A stretch of 64,000 nt of DNA. Origin: Heliomarina sp018223035 (GTDB lineage Bacteria > Pseudomonadota > Alphaproteobacteria > Rhodobacterales > Rhodobacteraceae). The stretch lies in NCBI GenBank assembly GCA_018223035.1, contig JAAEZD010000001.1, forward strand, positions 1 to 64,000. Direction: 5' to 3'. Position 1 is the stretch's first letter, and every line of letters starts with the position of its first letter. Under the pieces are notes generated by a model that made no database searches, had not been told where the DNA came from, and saw only the letters and a program-made list of their open reading frames with translations. The translations under genes were made by a program, and so were the position numbers. Of the stretch, positions 26,429 to 35,059 are shown in pieces.

Positions 26429-26551
26429 GGCAATCCTCCTCTGAATAAGTTGCATTTTCAGTTCAGCATATTCCAAAGCGTCTGTCACGTAACGTTAACC
26501 TTGGTCGGCTATCATCGGCAAAGAAGCGTGAAGTTTCTCTTAATTTCTGGG

Positions 26552-27319
26552 CTATGCAGGCCAGACCAATTCGGCTGCTTTTCGCAAAATTCCGTCAATT
26601 TCGGTCCGGTAGCTCTCGCCATCGCGCTGGTGAACGGCTCCTTCATGCAGAATCAGCGGCGCATGCAGTCGAAACGCGGCCCGCCCGCCCTTGCGCATCC
26701 GCAGGATCACCCGGTCCGCTTCGCGACCCTCCCGCGCGGCCAGCGGCAGCACTTCGACAGACCCCAGCCGCCCTTCTGCCGCAATCAGAAGATCGGGCAG
26801 ACGCTCGGCATTCTGGATCACGTGGAGATAGCCCTTGGGCGCCAGACGGCGCGCCGCCACCTCGACCCAGAGCGACAGCGGCGTGATCTCTCCCAGCGCC
26901 ACCTGACGTCCCGCATCGCGCGCAGAACTATGTGCCCCGGCCCGGTAATAGGGCGGATTCATCAGCACATGGTCGAATCGTCGCTGCCGCAGCTCTGCGG
27001 GCAGCTGCGCGAGGTCCGCCTCGACCACTTCTAGCGGCTTCACATTGTCGCGGGAGTTACGCTCTGCCAGGGCGGCATACTCGGTCTGCAGCTCGACCCC
27101 CGTCAGCATCAGGTCAGGCACCCGCGCGGCAAGGCACAGGCTCGCCGTCCCTGCCCCGCAGCCCAGCTCCAGCACGCTCTGACCGGACCGCGCCGGCACC
27201 GCCGCCGCCAGCATCACCGGGTCAATACCCGCGCGATATCCGGCCCTTGGCTGCCAGATCCGCAACCGCCCGCCCAGAAAGGCGTCGCAGCTCAGCGCGT
27301 CATCCTCGAACCGGCTCAT
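26552..27319 (-). CDS. trmN6: tRNA1(Val) adenine-N6 methyltransferase-like enzyme
   Basis: A 255-residue SAM-dependent methyltransferase. Motif I is VLELGCGAGTASLCLA and the catalytic motif IV is LMNPPYY, the NPPY signature of N6-adenine methyltransferases. The AGYRAGIDPVMLAAAV segment is typical of the TrmN6/YfiC group, which methylates A37 of a valine tRNA; that target is inferred from family likeness. The start ATG shares its A with the stop of the DUF2007 gene (TGATG), so the two are coupled. Confidence 0.85.
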   Translation of the reverse strand: MSRFEDDALSCDAFLGGRLRIWQPRAGYRAGIDPVMLAAAVPARSGQSVLELGCGAGTASLCLAARVPDLMLTGVELQTEYAALAERNSRDNVKPLEVVEADLAQLPAELRQRRFDHVLMNPPYYRAGAHSSARDAGRQVALGEITPLSLWVEVAARRLAPKGYLHVIQNAERLPDLLIAAEGRLGSVEVLPLAAREGREADRVILRMRKGGRAAFRLHAPLILHEGAVHQRDGESYRTEIDGILRKAAELVWPA

Positions 27320-27531
27320 CACCTCAGCGGGATTTCATTGTCGGTCATCACCCGTACCGCCCGGTCGTAATCGTGCTCACGCACCATCATCCGGCGCGGG
27401 AAAATTCCGATACCGCCTTCGAGGATGCTCATGTTTACGTCCATCTGAAAGCAGTCTATATCCTCGCCTTGCAAAAGAGCCGAAGCAAAGGCCAGGATCG
27501 TCGGGTCGGTACTACGCAGAAGCTCTTTCAT
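27319..27531 (-). CDS. DUF2007 family small protein
   Basis: A 70-residue protein of the DUF2007 (putative signal-transducing) family: KELLRSTDPTILAFASALLQGEDIDCFQMD, then VREHDYDRAVRVM. This is the standard PII-like alpha/beta layout with the family's conserved aliphatic pattern. No partner is proven. It is divergent from the polyprenyl synthase gene with 56 bases between starts, and its stop overlaps the methyltransferase start. Confidence 0.85.
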   Translation of the reverse strand: MKELLRSTDPTILAFASALLQGEDIDCFQMDVNMSILEGGIGIFPRRMMVREHDYDRAVRVMTDNEIPLR

Positions 27532-27587
27532 AACGTTGGATGTAAGAGCAAGCTCGTACCCTTGTCGAGCCTTGTTGCAGGAGAGTG

Positions 27588-28586
27588 ATGGACATCGCCA
27601 CCAATCCCAAACCGCAGGACCGCCTGGCCGAACTTCTGGCCGATGAAATGGCTGCGGTGAATGCCCTGATCCGTGAACGAATGGTCTCTGAACATGCTCC
27701 GCGCATCCCCGAGGTGACGGCGCATCTGATCGAGGCCGGCGGCAAGCGACTGCGCCCGATGCTGACGCTCGCGGCGGCGCGGATTTGTGGCTACGAGGGA
27801 AGCGATCACGTCAAGCTCGCCGCGACGGTGGAATTCATCCACACCGCGACCCTGCTGCATGACGATGTGGTGGACGAAAGCGAGCAGCGGCGCGGCAGAC
27901 CCACCGCCAACCTGCTCTGGGACAATTCCTCAAGCGTGCTGGTCGGCGACTACCTTCTGGCGCGCGCCTTCCTGATGATGGTCGAAACGGAATCTCTGCG
28001 GGTGCTCAGCATCCTCGCGGGTGCCTCAGCCACGATCTCCGAAGGCGAAGTGCTGCAGCTCAGCGCGGCCAGCAACCTTGCGACCGATGAATCCGTCTAT
28101 CTCAAGGTGGTGCGTGGCAAGACGGCGGCGCTCTTCTCGGCGGCAACGCAGGTGGGCGGCGTGATCTCCGATGCGGATGAAAGCCACATTCAGGCGCTCT
28201 ACGATTACGGCGACGCGCTCGGGATCGCCTTTCAGATCGCCGATGACCTGCTCGACTATCAGGGCGACAGCTCGGCCACCGGCAAGAACATCGGCGACGA
28301 CTTCCGCGAACGCAAGCTGACCCTGCCGGTCATCAAGGCGGTCGCCCTTGCCGATGCGGATGAACGCGCCTTCTGGCAGCGCACCATCGAGAAGGGCCAG
28401 CAAAAGCCCGAGGATCTCGACACCGCGCTGGAAATCATGACCCGTCACGACACGTTCGAGGCGACGCGTCAGGACGCGCTGTCATGGGCCGACAAGGCGA
28501 GAGAGTCGCTCGCTCCGCTCCCCGAGGGAGAGCTGCGCGACCTGCTCGCCGATCTCGCGGATTTCGTCGTCGCCCGGCTCAACTGA
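27588..28586 (+). CDS. ispB: Polyprenyl diphosphate synthase (octa/decaprenyl)
   Basis: The enzyme extends farnesyl diphosphate with isopentenyl units to form the ubiquinone side chain; in this group the product is probably C50. The 332-residue protein has the first Asp-rich motif LLHDDVVDES, the second IADDLLDYQGD, and GGKRLRPML near the N-terminus. Chain length cannot be read safely from sequence. ATG 27588 is preceded by AGGAG four bases upstream; an in-frame GTG lies directly before it. It is convergent with ispE, which supplies the isoprenoid precursors. Confidence 0.93.
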   Translation: MDIATNPKPQDRLAELLADEMAAVNALIRERMVSEHAPRIPEVTAHLIEAGGKRLRPMLTLAAARICGYEGSDHVKLAATVEFIHTATLLHDDVVDESEQRRGRPTANLLWDNSSSVLVGDYLLARAFLMMVETESLRVLSILAGASATISEGEVLQLSAASNLATDESVYLKVVRGKTAALFSAATQVGGVISDADESHIQALYDYGDALGIAFQIADDLLDYQGDSSATGKNIGDDFRERKLTLPVIKAVALADADERAFWQRTIEKGQQKPEDLDTALEIMTRHDTFEATRQDALSWADKARESLAPLPEGELRDLLADLADFVVARLN

Positions 28587-28598
28587 ACAGCGACAGGA

Positions 28599-29384
28599 CT
28601 ACCCGGCAAAACTCCGACAGGCGCGGACCCACCAACCCGGCCGGGCCGCCGCGATGCGTTCAGCCGACGCCTTGGCCGTATTCGCATCCGGGTAGAGACC
28701 AAAACAGGTCGCGCCCGAGCCGGACATCCGCGCCACAAGCGCATCGTCCAGCGCGGCAAGCGCTTCGGCAATCATCGGCGCCACGCGGATCGCGGCTTCT
28801 TGGAGGTCGTTGCGCTGATCGCCCAGCCAGCCGATGAAATCATCCCCCATCGGCGTCATGCCCGCGTTATCCCGACGCTCCAGCGCCCGGAACACCGCCG
28901 GGGTTGGCACATGCACGCCCGGATTGACCAGCACCAGATGGCACTCCGGCACCGCAACCGGGTCAAGCTGCTCTCCGATCCCGCGCATCCGCTGCGGGGC
29001 CTGCGACAGGCAGACCGGCACATCCGCGCCAAGGCTCAGTGCATGTTCCCCCGCCCCGGCCCAGCGCAGAACCGCAGCCGCGTCAGATGACCCGCCCCCG
29101 ATCCCGGCCCCATGCGGCAGGTTCTTTTCAAGCCGGATCGAGAGCACCCGCCCGGCCCGCTCGGCAGCCTGCCAGACGAGGTTGCACCCGTCCTCGGGCA
29201 CGCCCTCGGCAAAAGGTCCGGTGACAGACAGCGACATCTCATCCGCATCGCTCAGCCACAGCCGGTCGCCGATATCCGCGAAGACCACCAGCGAATCCAG
29301 CAGGTGATAGCCGTCATCCCGACGGCCCGTCACATGCAGTGAGAGATTGATCTTGGCCGGAGCCAGAACCGGAGTGTCAGCCAC
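28599..29384 (-). CDS. ispE: 4-diphosphocytidyl-2-C-methyl-D-erythritol kinase
   Basis: IspE is the ATP-dependent kinase of the MEP pathway to isopentenyl diphosphate. The 261-residue GHMP kinase starts LAPAKINLSLHVTGRRDDGYH, the IspE signature with the catalytic lysine. The ATP-binding loop is LPHGAGIGGGSSDAAAVL, and the C-terminal motif is ARMSGSGATCFGLY. The start is GTG 29384, four bases after the stop of the TPR gene, so the two are cotranscribed. Confidence 0.94.
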   Translation of the reverse strand: MADTPVLAPAKINLSLHVTGRRDDGYHLLDSLVVFADIGDRLWLSDADEMSLSVTGPFAEGVPEDGCNLVWQAAERAGRVLSIRLEKNLPHGAGIGGGSSDAAAVLRWAGAGEHALSLGADVPVCLSQAPQRMRGIGEQLDPVAVPECHLVLVNPGVHVPTPAVFRALERRDNAGMTPMGDDFIGWLGDQRNDLQEAAIRVAPMIAEALAALDDALVARMSGSGATCFGLYPDANTAKASAERIAAARPGWWVRACRSFAG

Positions 29385-29387
29385 GAA

Positions 29388-31100
29388 TTACTCGCCGGCG
29401 ACCTTCAGCGGTTCGGCACCTTCCTCGGCCAGCACCTGATCCAGCCCGACTTCAAGCTTGCGGCGGATACGGTCGGGATCCGCCTCGCTGTTTTCATCCT
29501 CTGGGTCGACAAAGGACAGCGCCCGGCGCCACTGGAACTCCGCCTCGCGATAGCGCCCGACCGCCCAGTAGACATCGCCAAGGTGGTCATTCACCACCGC
29601 ATCCACGGCCATCAGTTCGACCGCTTTTTCCATGTGCTCGACGGCCTCGTCATAGCGGCCCATGCGATAAAGCACCCAACCGAGCGAATCCACGATATAG
29701 CCGCTGTCCGGACGTGCCGCGACAGCGCGCTCAATCATCGATAGCGCCTCTTCAAGGTTCTCCTGCCGCTCGACCAGCGAATAGCCAAGATAGTTCAGCA
29801 CCTGCGGCTGTTCCGGGTTCAGCTCCAGCGCCTGACGGAAATCGGCCTCGGCCTCTTCCCACTCCTTGAGACGCTCATGCGAAATGCCCCGTGCATATAG
29901 CAGGAACCACGTCGCCTGCGCGCCCTCTTCGGTCAGCTCGATGGCCCGGTCATAGGCTTTCACCGCTTCTTTGTATTCCTCTTCCTGACGGCGCAGATCA
30001 CCCAGCGAGGAATAGATCATCGGCATGTCAGGGTAAGTCTTGGCGAGGTTTTCCAGCGCCTCGATCGCGGCATCCGGTTTAGCTGCACGGCGCAGCGCCT
30101 CGGCCCGGCCCAGTTCGGCGGCGGAATATTCAGGGCTGTCTTGCGGCACCTGTTTGTAGGTCGAAACCGCAAGATCGTACTGCCCGAGGTTGTCGAGCAG
30201 TTCCGCGTTCAGCAGGATCGCGTCCACATGGTCGGGGCGCAGGAAACTTGCGACGCGGGCATAAACCAGCACGTAATCGTCCGAGGCTTCGCTCTTGAGC
30301 GCGAGCGCGATGGAAAAGAACACCTCGGCCAACCCGTCCTGCGGGTTGCGGACCTGTTGCAAGGGCAGGGTTTCACCGGCCTCCAGCCGGTCCGCCAGTT
30401 CAAGCAACGCCGGATCGACGGTCGCGCCGAACGCATCTGACAGGCTTTCCAGCGCATCCTCGTTACGGCCAAGCTGCGACAGGATCTCGACCCGCGCAAT
30501 CGCAGCGCGGCGACTGATCCGCGACAGTACGCCCTGATCGGCGGCGAAAATCTCGGCCGCATCCTCAAGTTCGCCCATCGAGGCAAGTGCGAGCGCCTTG
30601 TGGTACAGCCCGAACGCCCGCAACCCGTTTTCCTCGCTCAACCGGTCAAAGGCCGCCATCGCATCGTCACGCTCGCCAAGACCCACGAGCGCCCAGCCAC
30701 GGACAAGCCCGTCGACCAGCGGCCCGACACCATGGGTTTCGGGATTCCGCGCGGCCAGAGCCGCGTAATCTTCCTGCGCGATCAGGTTCGCCACCACGAC
30801 CATATGGGCGGTCTGGCTCGACAGCTCCAGCTCTTCCATCGTGCGGGCCACCGGCAGGGCCCGCTCAATCCGGCCCAGCGCCAGCTGCGCCAGCACCGCG
30901 TTTTCCATCAGCTTGGGGTTCTTGCGATCGTAATTCAGCGCCATGCCGTAATACTTCGCGGCGGCGTCAAAGTCGCTGGTGAACAACGCCTGCCGTCCCG
31001 CGAGATAAGCGCCGGCCCCGGTCTGAGCCGTCAGCCCCGTCGGAAGAATGAGCGATGCGACGACAGCAGCAACTGCCAGTTTTGGAAAGACTGAAGACAC
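29388..31100 (-). CDS. Secreted tetratricopeptide-repeat protein
   Basis: A 570-residue protein with a signal peptide (VFPKLAVAAVVASLILPTGLTAQ) and at least eight TPR-like helix pairs. The clearest are in the second half, with the WLLYARGISHERLKEWEEAEADFRQALELNPEQPQVLNYLGY and IVDSLGWVLYRMGRYDEAVEHMEKAVEL pattern types. Such proteins are periplasmic scaffolds; no partner can be named. I chose GTG 31100, which follows AGGGA by seven bases and starts the signal peptide; upstream in-frame codons cross the etfQO terminator. Confidence 0.8.
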   Translation of the reverse strand: MSSVFPKLAVAAVVASLILPTGLTAQTGAGAYLAGRQALFTSDFDAAAKYYGMALNYDRKNPKLMENAVLAQLALGRIERALPVARTMEELELSSQTAHMVVVANLIAQEDYAALAARNPETHGVGPLVDGLVRGWALVGLGERDDAMAAFDRLSEENGLRAFGLYHKALALASMGELEDAAEIFAADQGVLSRISRRAAIARVEILSQLGRNEDALESLSDAFGATVDPALLELADRLEAGETLPLQQVRNPQDGLAEVFFSIALALKSEASDDYVLVYARVASFLRPDHVDAILLNAELLDNLGQYDLAVSTYKQVPQDSPEYSAAELGRAEALRRAAKPDAAIEALENLAKTYPDMPMIYSSLGDLRRQEEEYKEAVKAYDRAIELTEEGAQATWFLLYARGISHERLKEWEEAEADFRQALELNPEQPQVLNYLGYSLVERQENLEEALSMIERAVAARPDSGYIVDSLGWVLYRMGRYDEAVEHMEKAVELMAVDAVVNDHLGDVYWAVGRYREAEFQWRRALSFVDPEDENSEADPDRIRRKLEVGLDQVLAEEGAEPLKVAGE

Positions 31101-31209
31101 GAGCGATCCCTGTTTGCCGAGAATGGTGCATCTCAAGCTAGGCCTGTGGCGCAAGGATCGCAATGGGGCGCGCCCGGTCAGGCGGGGAAGTGCCACATAT
31201 TTTATACAA

Positions 31210-31240
31210 GAAGCGCCGCATTTTTGCGGCGCTTCCTCGT
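31210..31240. terminator. Terminator hairpin after etfQO
   Basis: GAAGCGCCGCA (31210-31220) and TGCGGCGCTTC (31225-31235) form an eleven-base perfect stem with a four-base T loop. It lies 18 bases past the etfQO stop on the minus strand. The plus strand shows a better T-run (CCTCGTTTTT), so it may work in both directions. Confidence 0.7.
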
Positions 31241-31252
31241 TTTTGTAACGGA

Positions 31253-32902
31253 TCACATGTTCGGATAGTTCGGACCGTCCCCGCCCTGGGGGGTGGTCCA
31301 GACGATGTTCTGTGCCGGATCCTTGATGTCGCAGGTCTTGCAGTGCACGCAGTTCTGGAAGTTGATCACGAACTTCGGCTTGCCCGCGTCATCCTCGACG
31401 AACTCGTAAACCCCCGCCGGGCAATAGCGCGAAGACGGCCCCGCGTATTGGGCGTAGTCGACCTTTACCGGCACTTCCGGGTCTTTCAGCTTCAGATGCG
31501 GCGGCTGACTTTCCTCGTGGTTCGTCATCGAGAAGGATACGTTGGTCAGCCGGTCAAAGGACAGCTTGCCATCCGGTTTCGGATAGTCGAACGGTTCGTG
31601 CTTGCTCGCCTCTTCGGTCGCGGCCGCATCGGTTTTTCCGTGGCCTTGCGTGCCGAACAGCGAGAAGCCGAATGTGTTGGTCCACATGTCGAGACCACCA
31701 AGCATCAGGCTCGCCGTGAGCCCATACTTCGACCAGAAGGGTTTGACGTTGCGCACTTTTTTCAGGTCCGCCCCAATGGCGCCCTCGCGCACGTCGACCT
31801 CGTAATCGCTCAGCTCATCGGCGCTGCGGCCTTCCTTGATCGCGGCGTAGGCTGCCTCGGCTGCGGCCTTGCCGGACAACATCGCGTTATGATTGCCCTT
31901 GATACGCGGCACGTTGACCATGCCCGCCGAGCAGCCCAGAAGCGCCACGCCCGGCGCGACCAGTTTCGGCATCGACTGCCAGCCGCCCTCGGTGATCGCC
32001 CGCGCGCCATAGGCCACGCGCTTGCCGCCTTCAAGCAGGTCGGCAACCATCGGGTGGTGCTTGAACCGCTGGAATTCCATGTAGGGGAACAGGTAGGGGT
32101 TCTTGTAGTTCAGGTGGACCACGAAGCCCACGTAAACCTGATTGTTATCAAGGTGGTAGATGAACGAACCGCCGCCCGCGTTCTTGCCCAGCGGCCAGCC
32201 CATCGTATGGGTCACGGTACCTTCCTTGTGCTTGGCCGGGTCGATCTCCCAGATCTCCTTCATGCCAAGACCGTATTTCTGCGGCTCCTTGCCTTCGCCC
32301 AGCTTGAACTTTTCGATCACCTGCTTGGAGAGCGAACCGCGCACGCCTTCGCCAAGGAAAACATACTTGCCGTGCAGTTCCATGCCCGGCTCATAGCTGG
32401 CGCCATGGCTGCCATCGGCTTCCTTGCCGAATTCACCGGCGACCACGCCTTTGACTTCGCCGTTTTCGCCATAGACCAGTTCGGAACAGGCCATGCCGGG
32501 AAAGACCTCGACCCCCAGCTCCTCGGCCTGCTCGGCCATCCAGCGGCAGACATTGCCCATCGAAACGATGTAATTGCCGTGGTTATTCATCAACGGCGGC
32601 ATCGGGAAGTTCGGCACGCGCACCTGCCCCGATTCGCCCAGCATGTAGAAATTGTCCTTTTTCACCGGAACGGTGATCGGGGCGCCTTTTTCTTTCCAGT
32701 CCGGGATCAGCGCGTCGATACCGCAGGGATCAAGAACCGCCCCCGACAGGATATGCGCGCCCACTTCCGAGCCCTTTTCCAAAACGACGACATTGATGTC
32801 TGCATCCAGCTGCTTGAGCCGGATCGCCGCAGAGAGCCCGGCAGGCCCTGCCCCGACGATGACAACATCGTATTCCATCGCTTCGCGTTCAACTTCGGCC
32901 AT
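31253..32902 (-). CDS. etfQO: Electron-transfer flavoprotein-ubiquinone oxidoreductase
   Basis: ETF-QO passes electrons from acyl-CoA and other dehydrogenases, through ETF, to ubiquinone at the inner membrane. The 549-residue protein has the FAD motif VVIVGAGPAGLSAAIRL near the N-terminus, the MNNHGNYIVSMG region, and a C-terminal 4Fe-4S ferredoxin-like domain with Cys494, Cys518, Cys521 and Cys524 (CPAGVYEF, NCVHCKTC). ATG 32902 is preceded by GAGGAG seven bases upstream. The acyl-CoA dehydrogenase at 47-49 kb is a likely upstream electron donor. Confidence 0.96.
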   Translation of the reverse strand: MAEVEREAMEYDVVIVGAGPAGLSAAIRLKQLDADINVVVLEKGSEVGAHILSGAVLDPCGIDALIPDWKEKGAPITVPVKKDNFYMLGESGQVRVPNFPMPPLMNNHGNYIVSMGNVCRWMAEQAEELGVEVFPGMACSELVYGENGEVKGVVAGEFGKEADGSHGASYEPGMELHGKYVFLGEGVRGSLSKQVIEKFKLGEGKEPQKYGLGMKEIWEIDPAKHKEGTVTHTMGWPLGKNAGGGSFIYHLDNNQVYVGFVVHLNYKNPYLFPYMEFQRFKHHPMVADLLEGGKRVAYGARAITEGGWQSMPKLVAPGVALLGCSAGMVNVPRIKGNHNAMLSGKAAAEAAYAAIKEGRSADELSDYEVDVREGAIGADLKKVRNVKPFWSKYGLTASLMLGGLDMWTNTFGFSLFGTQGHGKTDAAATEEASKHEPFDYPKPDGKLSFDRLTNVSFSMTNHEESQPPHLKLKDPEVPVKVDYAQYAGPSSRYCPAGVYEFVEDDAGKPKFVINFQNCVHCKTCDIKDPAQNIVWTTPQGGDGPNYPNM

Positions 32903-33032
32903 GCCTGGCTCCTCATCTGTCTTGCTGGCGCATTCCGCGCGCAATTATATTTCGTGGCTGAGTACCTTTTGGCACCCGCTTCGGTCAATCGCAACTCTGC
33001 GTCATTGCGACGTTATATAGGTCCAAACGCGC

Positions 33033-33878
33033 TCAGGTTCGATTCGTTGCTTTTGAATCGGACATCATGTCGCTCAGGGCCCCGTCACGCACTGCTTCGC
33101 GCGCGTAATTGAAAGAGCCCTGTTCAAGCACTTCCTCGGCGGCGCGCATCAGCGCGCCATAGGCCGCGCGGGCAAATGACCCGCCGACACTGATCCGCTT
33201 GACCCCGGCCTCGGCAAGGTTGGCGACGGAAATCGACGGCCCGACAAGCCCCATCACCACGTTCACCGGACGGTCGAGCTCGGCACATAAGGTACGGATA
33301 TCGTTAAGATCCGTCAGGCCGGGCGCGTAAAGTACATCGGCCCCCGCCGCCGAGTAGGCCTGAAGCCGGCGGATCGTGTCATCCAGATCGTGCCGATCCC
33401 ACAGGTAGTTTTCGGCCCGAGCGGTCAGCAGGAACGGCTTGTCCCGCTTTGCCTCGGCGGCTGCCATGATCCGGTCCACTGCCAGCGCCTGTTCGTAGAT
33501 CGGAGCATCCGCATGGCCGGTCGCATCCTCGATCGATCCGCCGACCAGACCCGCCGCGATCGCAAGAATCACCGTCTCGGCACAGGTCTCGGGCATGATG
33601 CCAAACCCGTCTTCGAGGTCGGCGGTCACCGGCAGATGCGTCGCCGCCGCGATTTCACGCGCGTTGTCGAGAATCTCCTGACGGCTGAGACCGGCGAAGG
33701 AATCACGCTTGCCGACGGAAAAGGCATATCCCGCGCTCGTGGTCGCCAGCGCCTGAAACCCCATCTGCGTCAGCACCCGCGCGGTGCCCGCATCCCATGG
33801 GTTCGGTACGACGAACGCGCCCTCACCCCGATGCAGCGCCGCGAAGCGGTCGTATTTTTCCTGCTGTGTCTCGCTCAT
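33033..33878 (-). CDS. Isocitrate lyase/PEP mutase superfamily protein
   Basis: A 281-residue TIM-barrel protein: FVVPNPWDAGTARVLTQMGFQALATTSAG, then VTADLEDGFG (metal-binding Asp/Glu), then the GSIEDATG strand and ARAENYLWD. This is the phosphoenolpyruvate mutase/isocitrate lyase layout. The usual ICL catalytic KKCGH loop is absent. It is most like the uncharacterised carboxyvinyl-carboxyphosphonate-mutase-like group in proteobacteria, and the reaction is unknown. It starts 37 bases from the soxR stop on the same strand. Confidence 0.85.
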   Translation of the reverse strand: MSETQQEKYDRFAALHRGEGAFVVPNPWDAGTARVLTQMGFQALATTSAGYAFSVGKRDSFAGLSRQEILDNAREIAAATHLPVTADLEDGFGIMPETCAETVILAIAAGLVGGSIEDATGHADAPIYEQALAVDRIMAAAEAKRDKPFLLTARAENYLWDRHDLDDTIRRLQAYSAAGADVLYAPGLTDLNDIRTLCAELDRPVNVVMGLVGPSISVANLAEAGVKRISVGGSFARAAYGALMRAAEEVLEQGSFNYAREAVRDGALSDMMSDSKATNRT

Positions 33879-33914
33879 CCCTCACCCCGATATCATACCC
33901 TTGAAACCTCTTTT

Positions 33915-34367
33915 TCAGAACTCGTCCGATCTGTCACCCATCAGGTATCTTGGTCCCTCGCCGCGTGTGGCAGCTTTGTCATGCGGGTTATAAAGTGCGC
34001 AGCGGTCAAGCGAGAGGCATCCGCAGCCGATGCAGCCGTCCAGTTTCCCGCGCAGCAGGGTCAGCCCCTCGATGCGGGAATCGATCTCTTGCCGGAACCC
34101 TTCCGCCAGCCTCGCCCAGTCTGCACGGGTCGGATTACGCCCCTGCGGCAGATCGTCCAGCGCGGCGCGGATATCGGCCAGCGCGAACCCCAGACGCTGC
34201 GCAATCAGCACAAAGGACAACCGCCGGATATCGCCACGCTGAAACACCCGCCGATCGCCCCGGTCGCGGCCCGGCTGCACCAGCCCCTCTTCCTCGTAGT
34301 AACGGATCGCCGAAACCGCCAACCCTGTGCGCCGAGCGACATAGCCGATGCTCAAACCTTTGTGCAT
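33915..34367 (-). CDS. soxR: Redox-sensitive transcriptional activator SoxR
   Basis: SoxR is a MerR-family homodimer whose [2Fe-2S] cluster senses redox-cycling compounds. The 150-residue protein has the N-terminal MerR helix-turn-helix (LSIGYVARRTGLAVSAIRYYEEEGL). The cluster motif is CIGCGC plus C: Cys112, Cys115, Cys117 and Cys123, in the exact SoxR spacing. It is divergent from the VOC gene and shares the spacer that holds a clear SoxR operator (34409-34426). Confidence 0.95.
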   Translation of the reverse strand: MHKGLSIGYVARRTGLAVSAIRYYEEEGLVQPGRDRGDRRVFQRGDIRRLSFVLIAQRLGFALADIRAALDDLPQGRNPTRADWARLAEGFRQEIDSRIEGLTLLRGKLDGCIGCGCLSLDRCALYNPHDKAATRGEGPRYLMGDRSDEF

Positions 34368-34404
34368 AAAACGTAGCCTTATGATTTTGTTAATTTCTTT
34401 CCGC

Positions 34405-34426
34405 TTGACCTCAACCTTACTTGATA
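34405..34426 (+). promoter_or_regulatory. SoxR operator and -35 box of the VOC gene
   Basis: The operator at 34409-34426 keeps the enterobacterial SoxR box outline: CCTCAA on the left and ACTTGA in the right half-site, with the same spacing as soxS (CCTCAA, six-base centre, TTGA). TTGACC (34405-34410) overlaps it as a -35 box. A good -10 box is not clear. The site is 46 bases upstream of the VOC ATG and 38 from the soxR start. Confidence 0.7.
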
Positions 34427-34471
34427 TCGGAGCCTTGGGACATGGAAAATCAGACTGGAAAGGAAATCACC

Positions 34472-34870
34472 ATGTCACAACAGACCGCAACTGCACGGCT
34501 TGAACATGCAAATATCACCGTCTCCGACGCCCATGCCACGGCGCGCTGGATGAACGACATCTTTGGCTGGAAAATCCGCTGGGAAGGTCCGGCGATGCAG
34601 ACCGGCTATACGGTTCACGTCGGCACCGACGACAGCTACATCGCGCTGTTTTCCTACGGCGACGAAGCAGAGGCCAAGGGCGACAGCTATCGCACCGTCG
34701 GCGGGCTGAATCACATTGCCGCATTCACCGATGACATCGACGCGGCCGAGAAGGCAGTGAAACGCGCAGGCTTCAAACCGGTGAATCATTCGGACTACGC
34801 GCCGGGTCGCCGGTTTTATTTTCACGATAAAGACGGAATCGAATGGGAGGTCGCGAGTCACCAGAGTTAA
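34472..34870 (+). CDS. VOC family (glyoxalase/bleomycin-resistance fold) protein, probable SoxR target
   Basis: A 132-residue protein of the vicinal-oxygen-chelate fold: two beta-alpha-beta modules with HANITVSDAHATARWMNDIFGWK at the start and FYFHDKDGIEWEVASH at the end. The His, His and Glu pattern is compatible with a metal site. The reaction is not known; such proteins include lactoylglutathione lyases and antibiotic-binding proteins. Divergent soxR and the operator suggest it is induced by redox-active compounds. AAAGGA precedes the ATG by about nine bases. Confidence 0.85.
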   Translation: MSQQTATARLEHANITVSDAHATARWMNDIFGWKIRWEGPAMQTGYTVHVGTDDSYIALFSYGDEAEAKGDSYRTVGGLNHIAAFTDDIDAAEKAVKRAGFKPVNHSDYAPGRRFYFHDKDGIEWEVASHQS

Positions 34871-34899
34871 CGCCTCCTTAACCCCTGCGTACGTTGGAG

Positions 34900-34949
34900 G
34901 TGCACAGGGGGTGTACGGGACGTGCACGGAAAATGCACAGGTTGTGCAC
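34900..34949 (+). promoter_or_regulatory. Five NTGYAC hexamers at exact 11-bp steps upstream of greA
   Basis: The hexamers are GTGCAC (34900), GTGTAC (34911), GTGCAC (34922), ATGCAC (34933) and GTGCAC (34944), each exactly eleven bases from the last. Three are perfect palindromes. The array lies 110 bases before the greA start and 30 bases after the VOC gene. It has the same consensus and step as the array before lpd. Probably an operator with cooperative binding sites. Confidence 0.65.
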
Positions 34950-35059
34950 GCCATTTTGTGGCTCTTCCATAAAGGCTTGGTCTCGGTTAGGCTTTGATCC
35001 GAACTCTCGCCCCGGCGCAGCTTGCGGCGGGGCGCTGACATTTTTGATGGAACGAAGAA

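Noticed and set aside
31163..33112. A 649-codon plus-strand frame opposite etfQO
   Set aside because: Same antisense effect. The sense strand is a clear ETF-QO with all cofactor motifs, and the antisense frame crosses the terminator.
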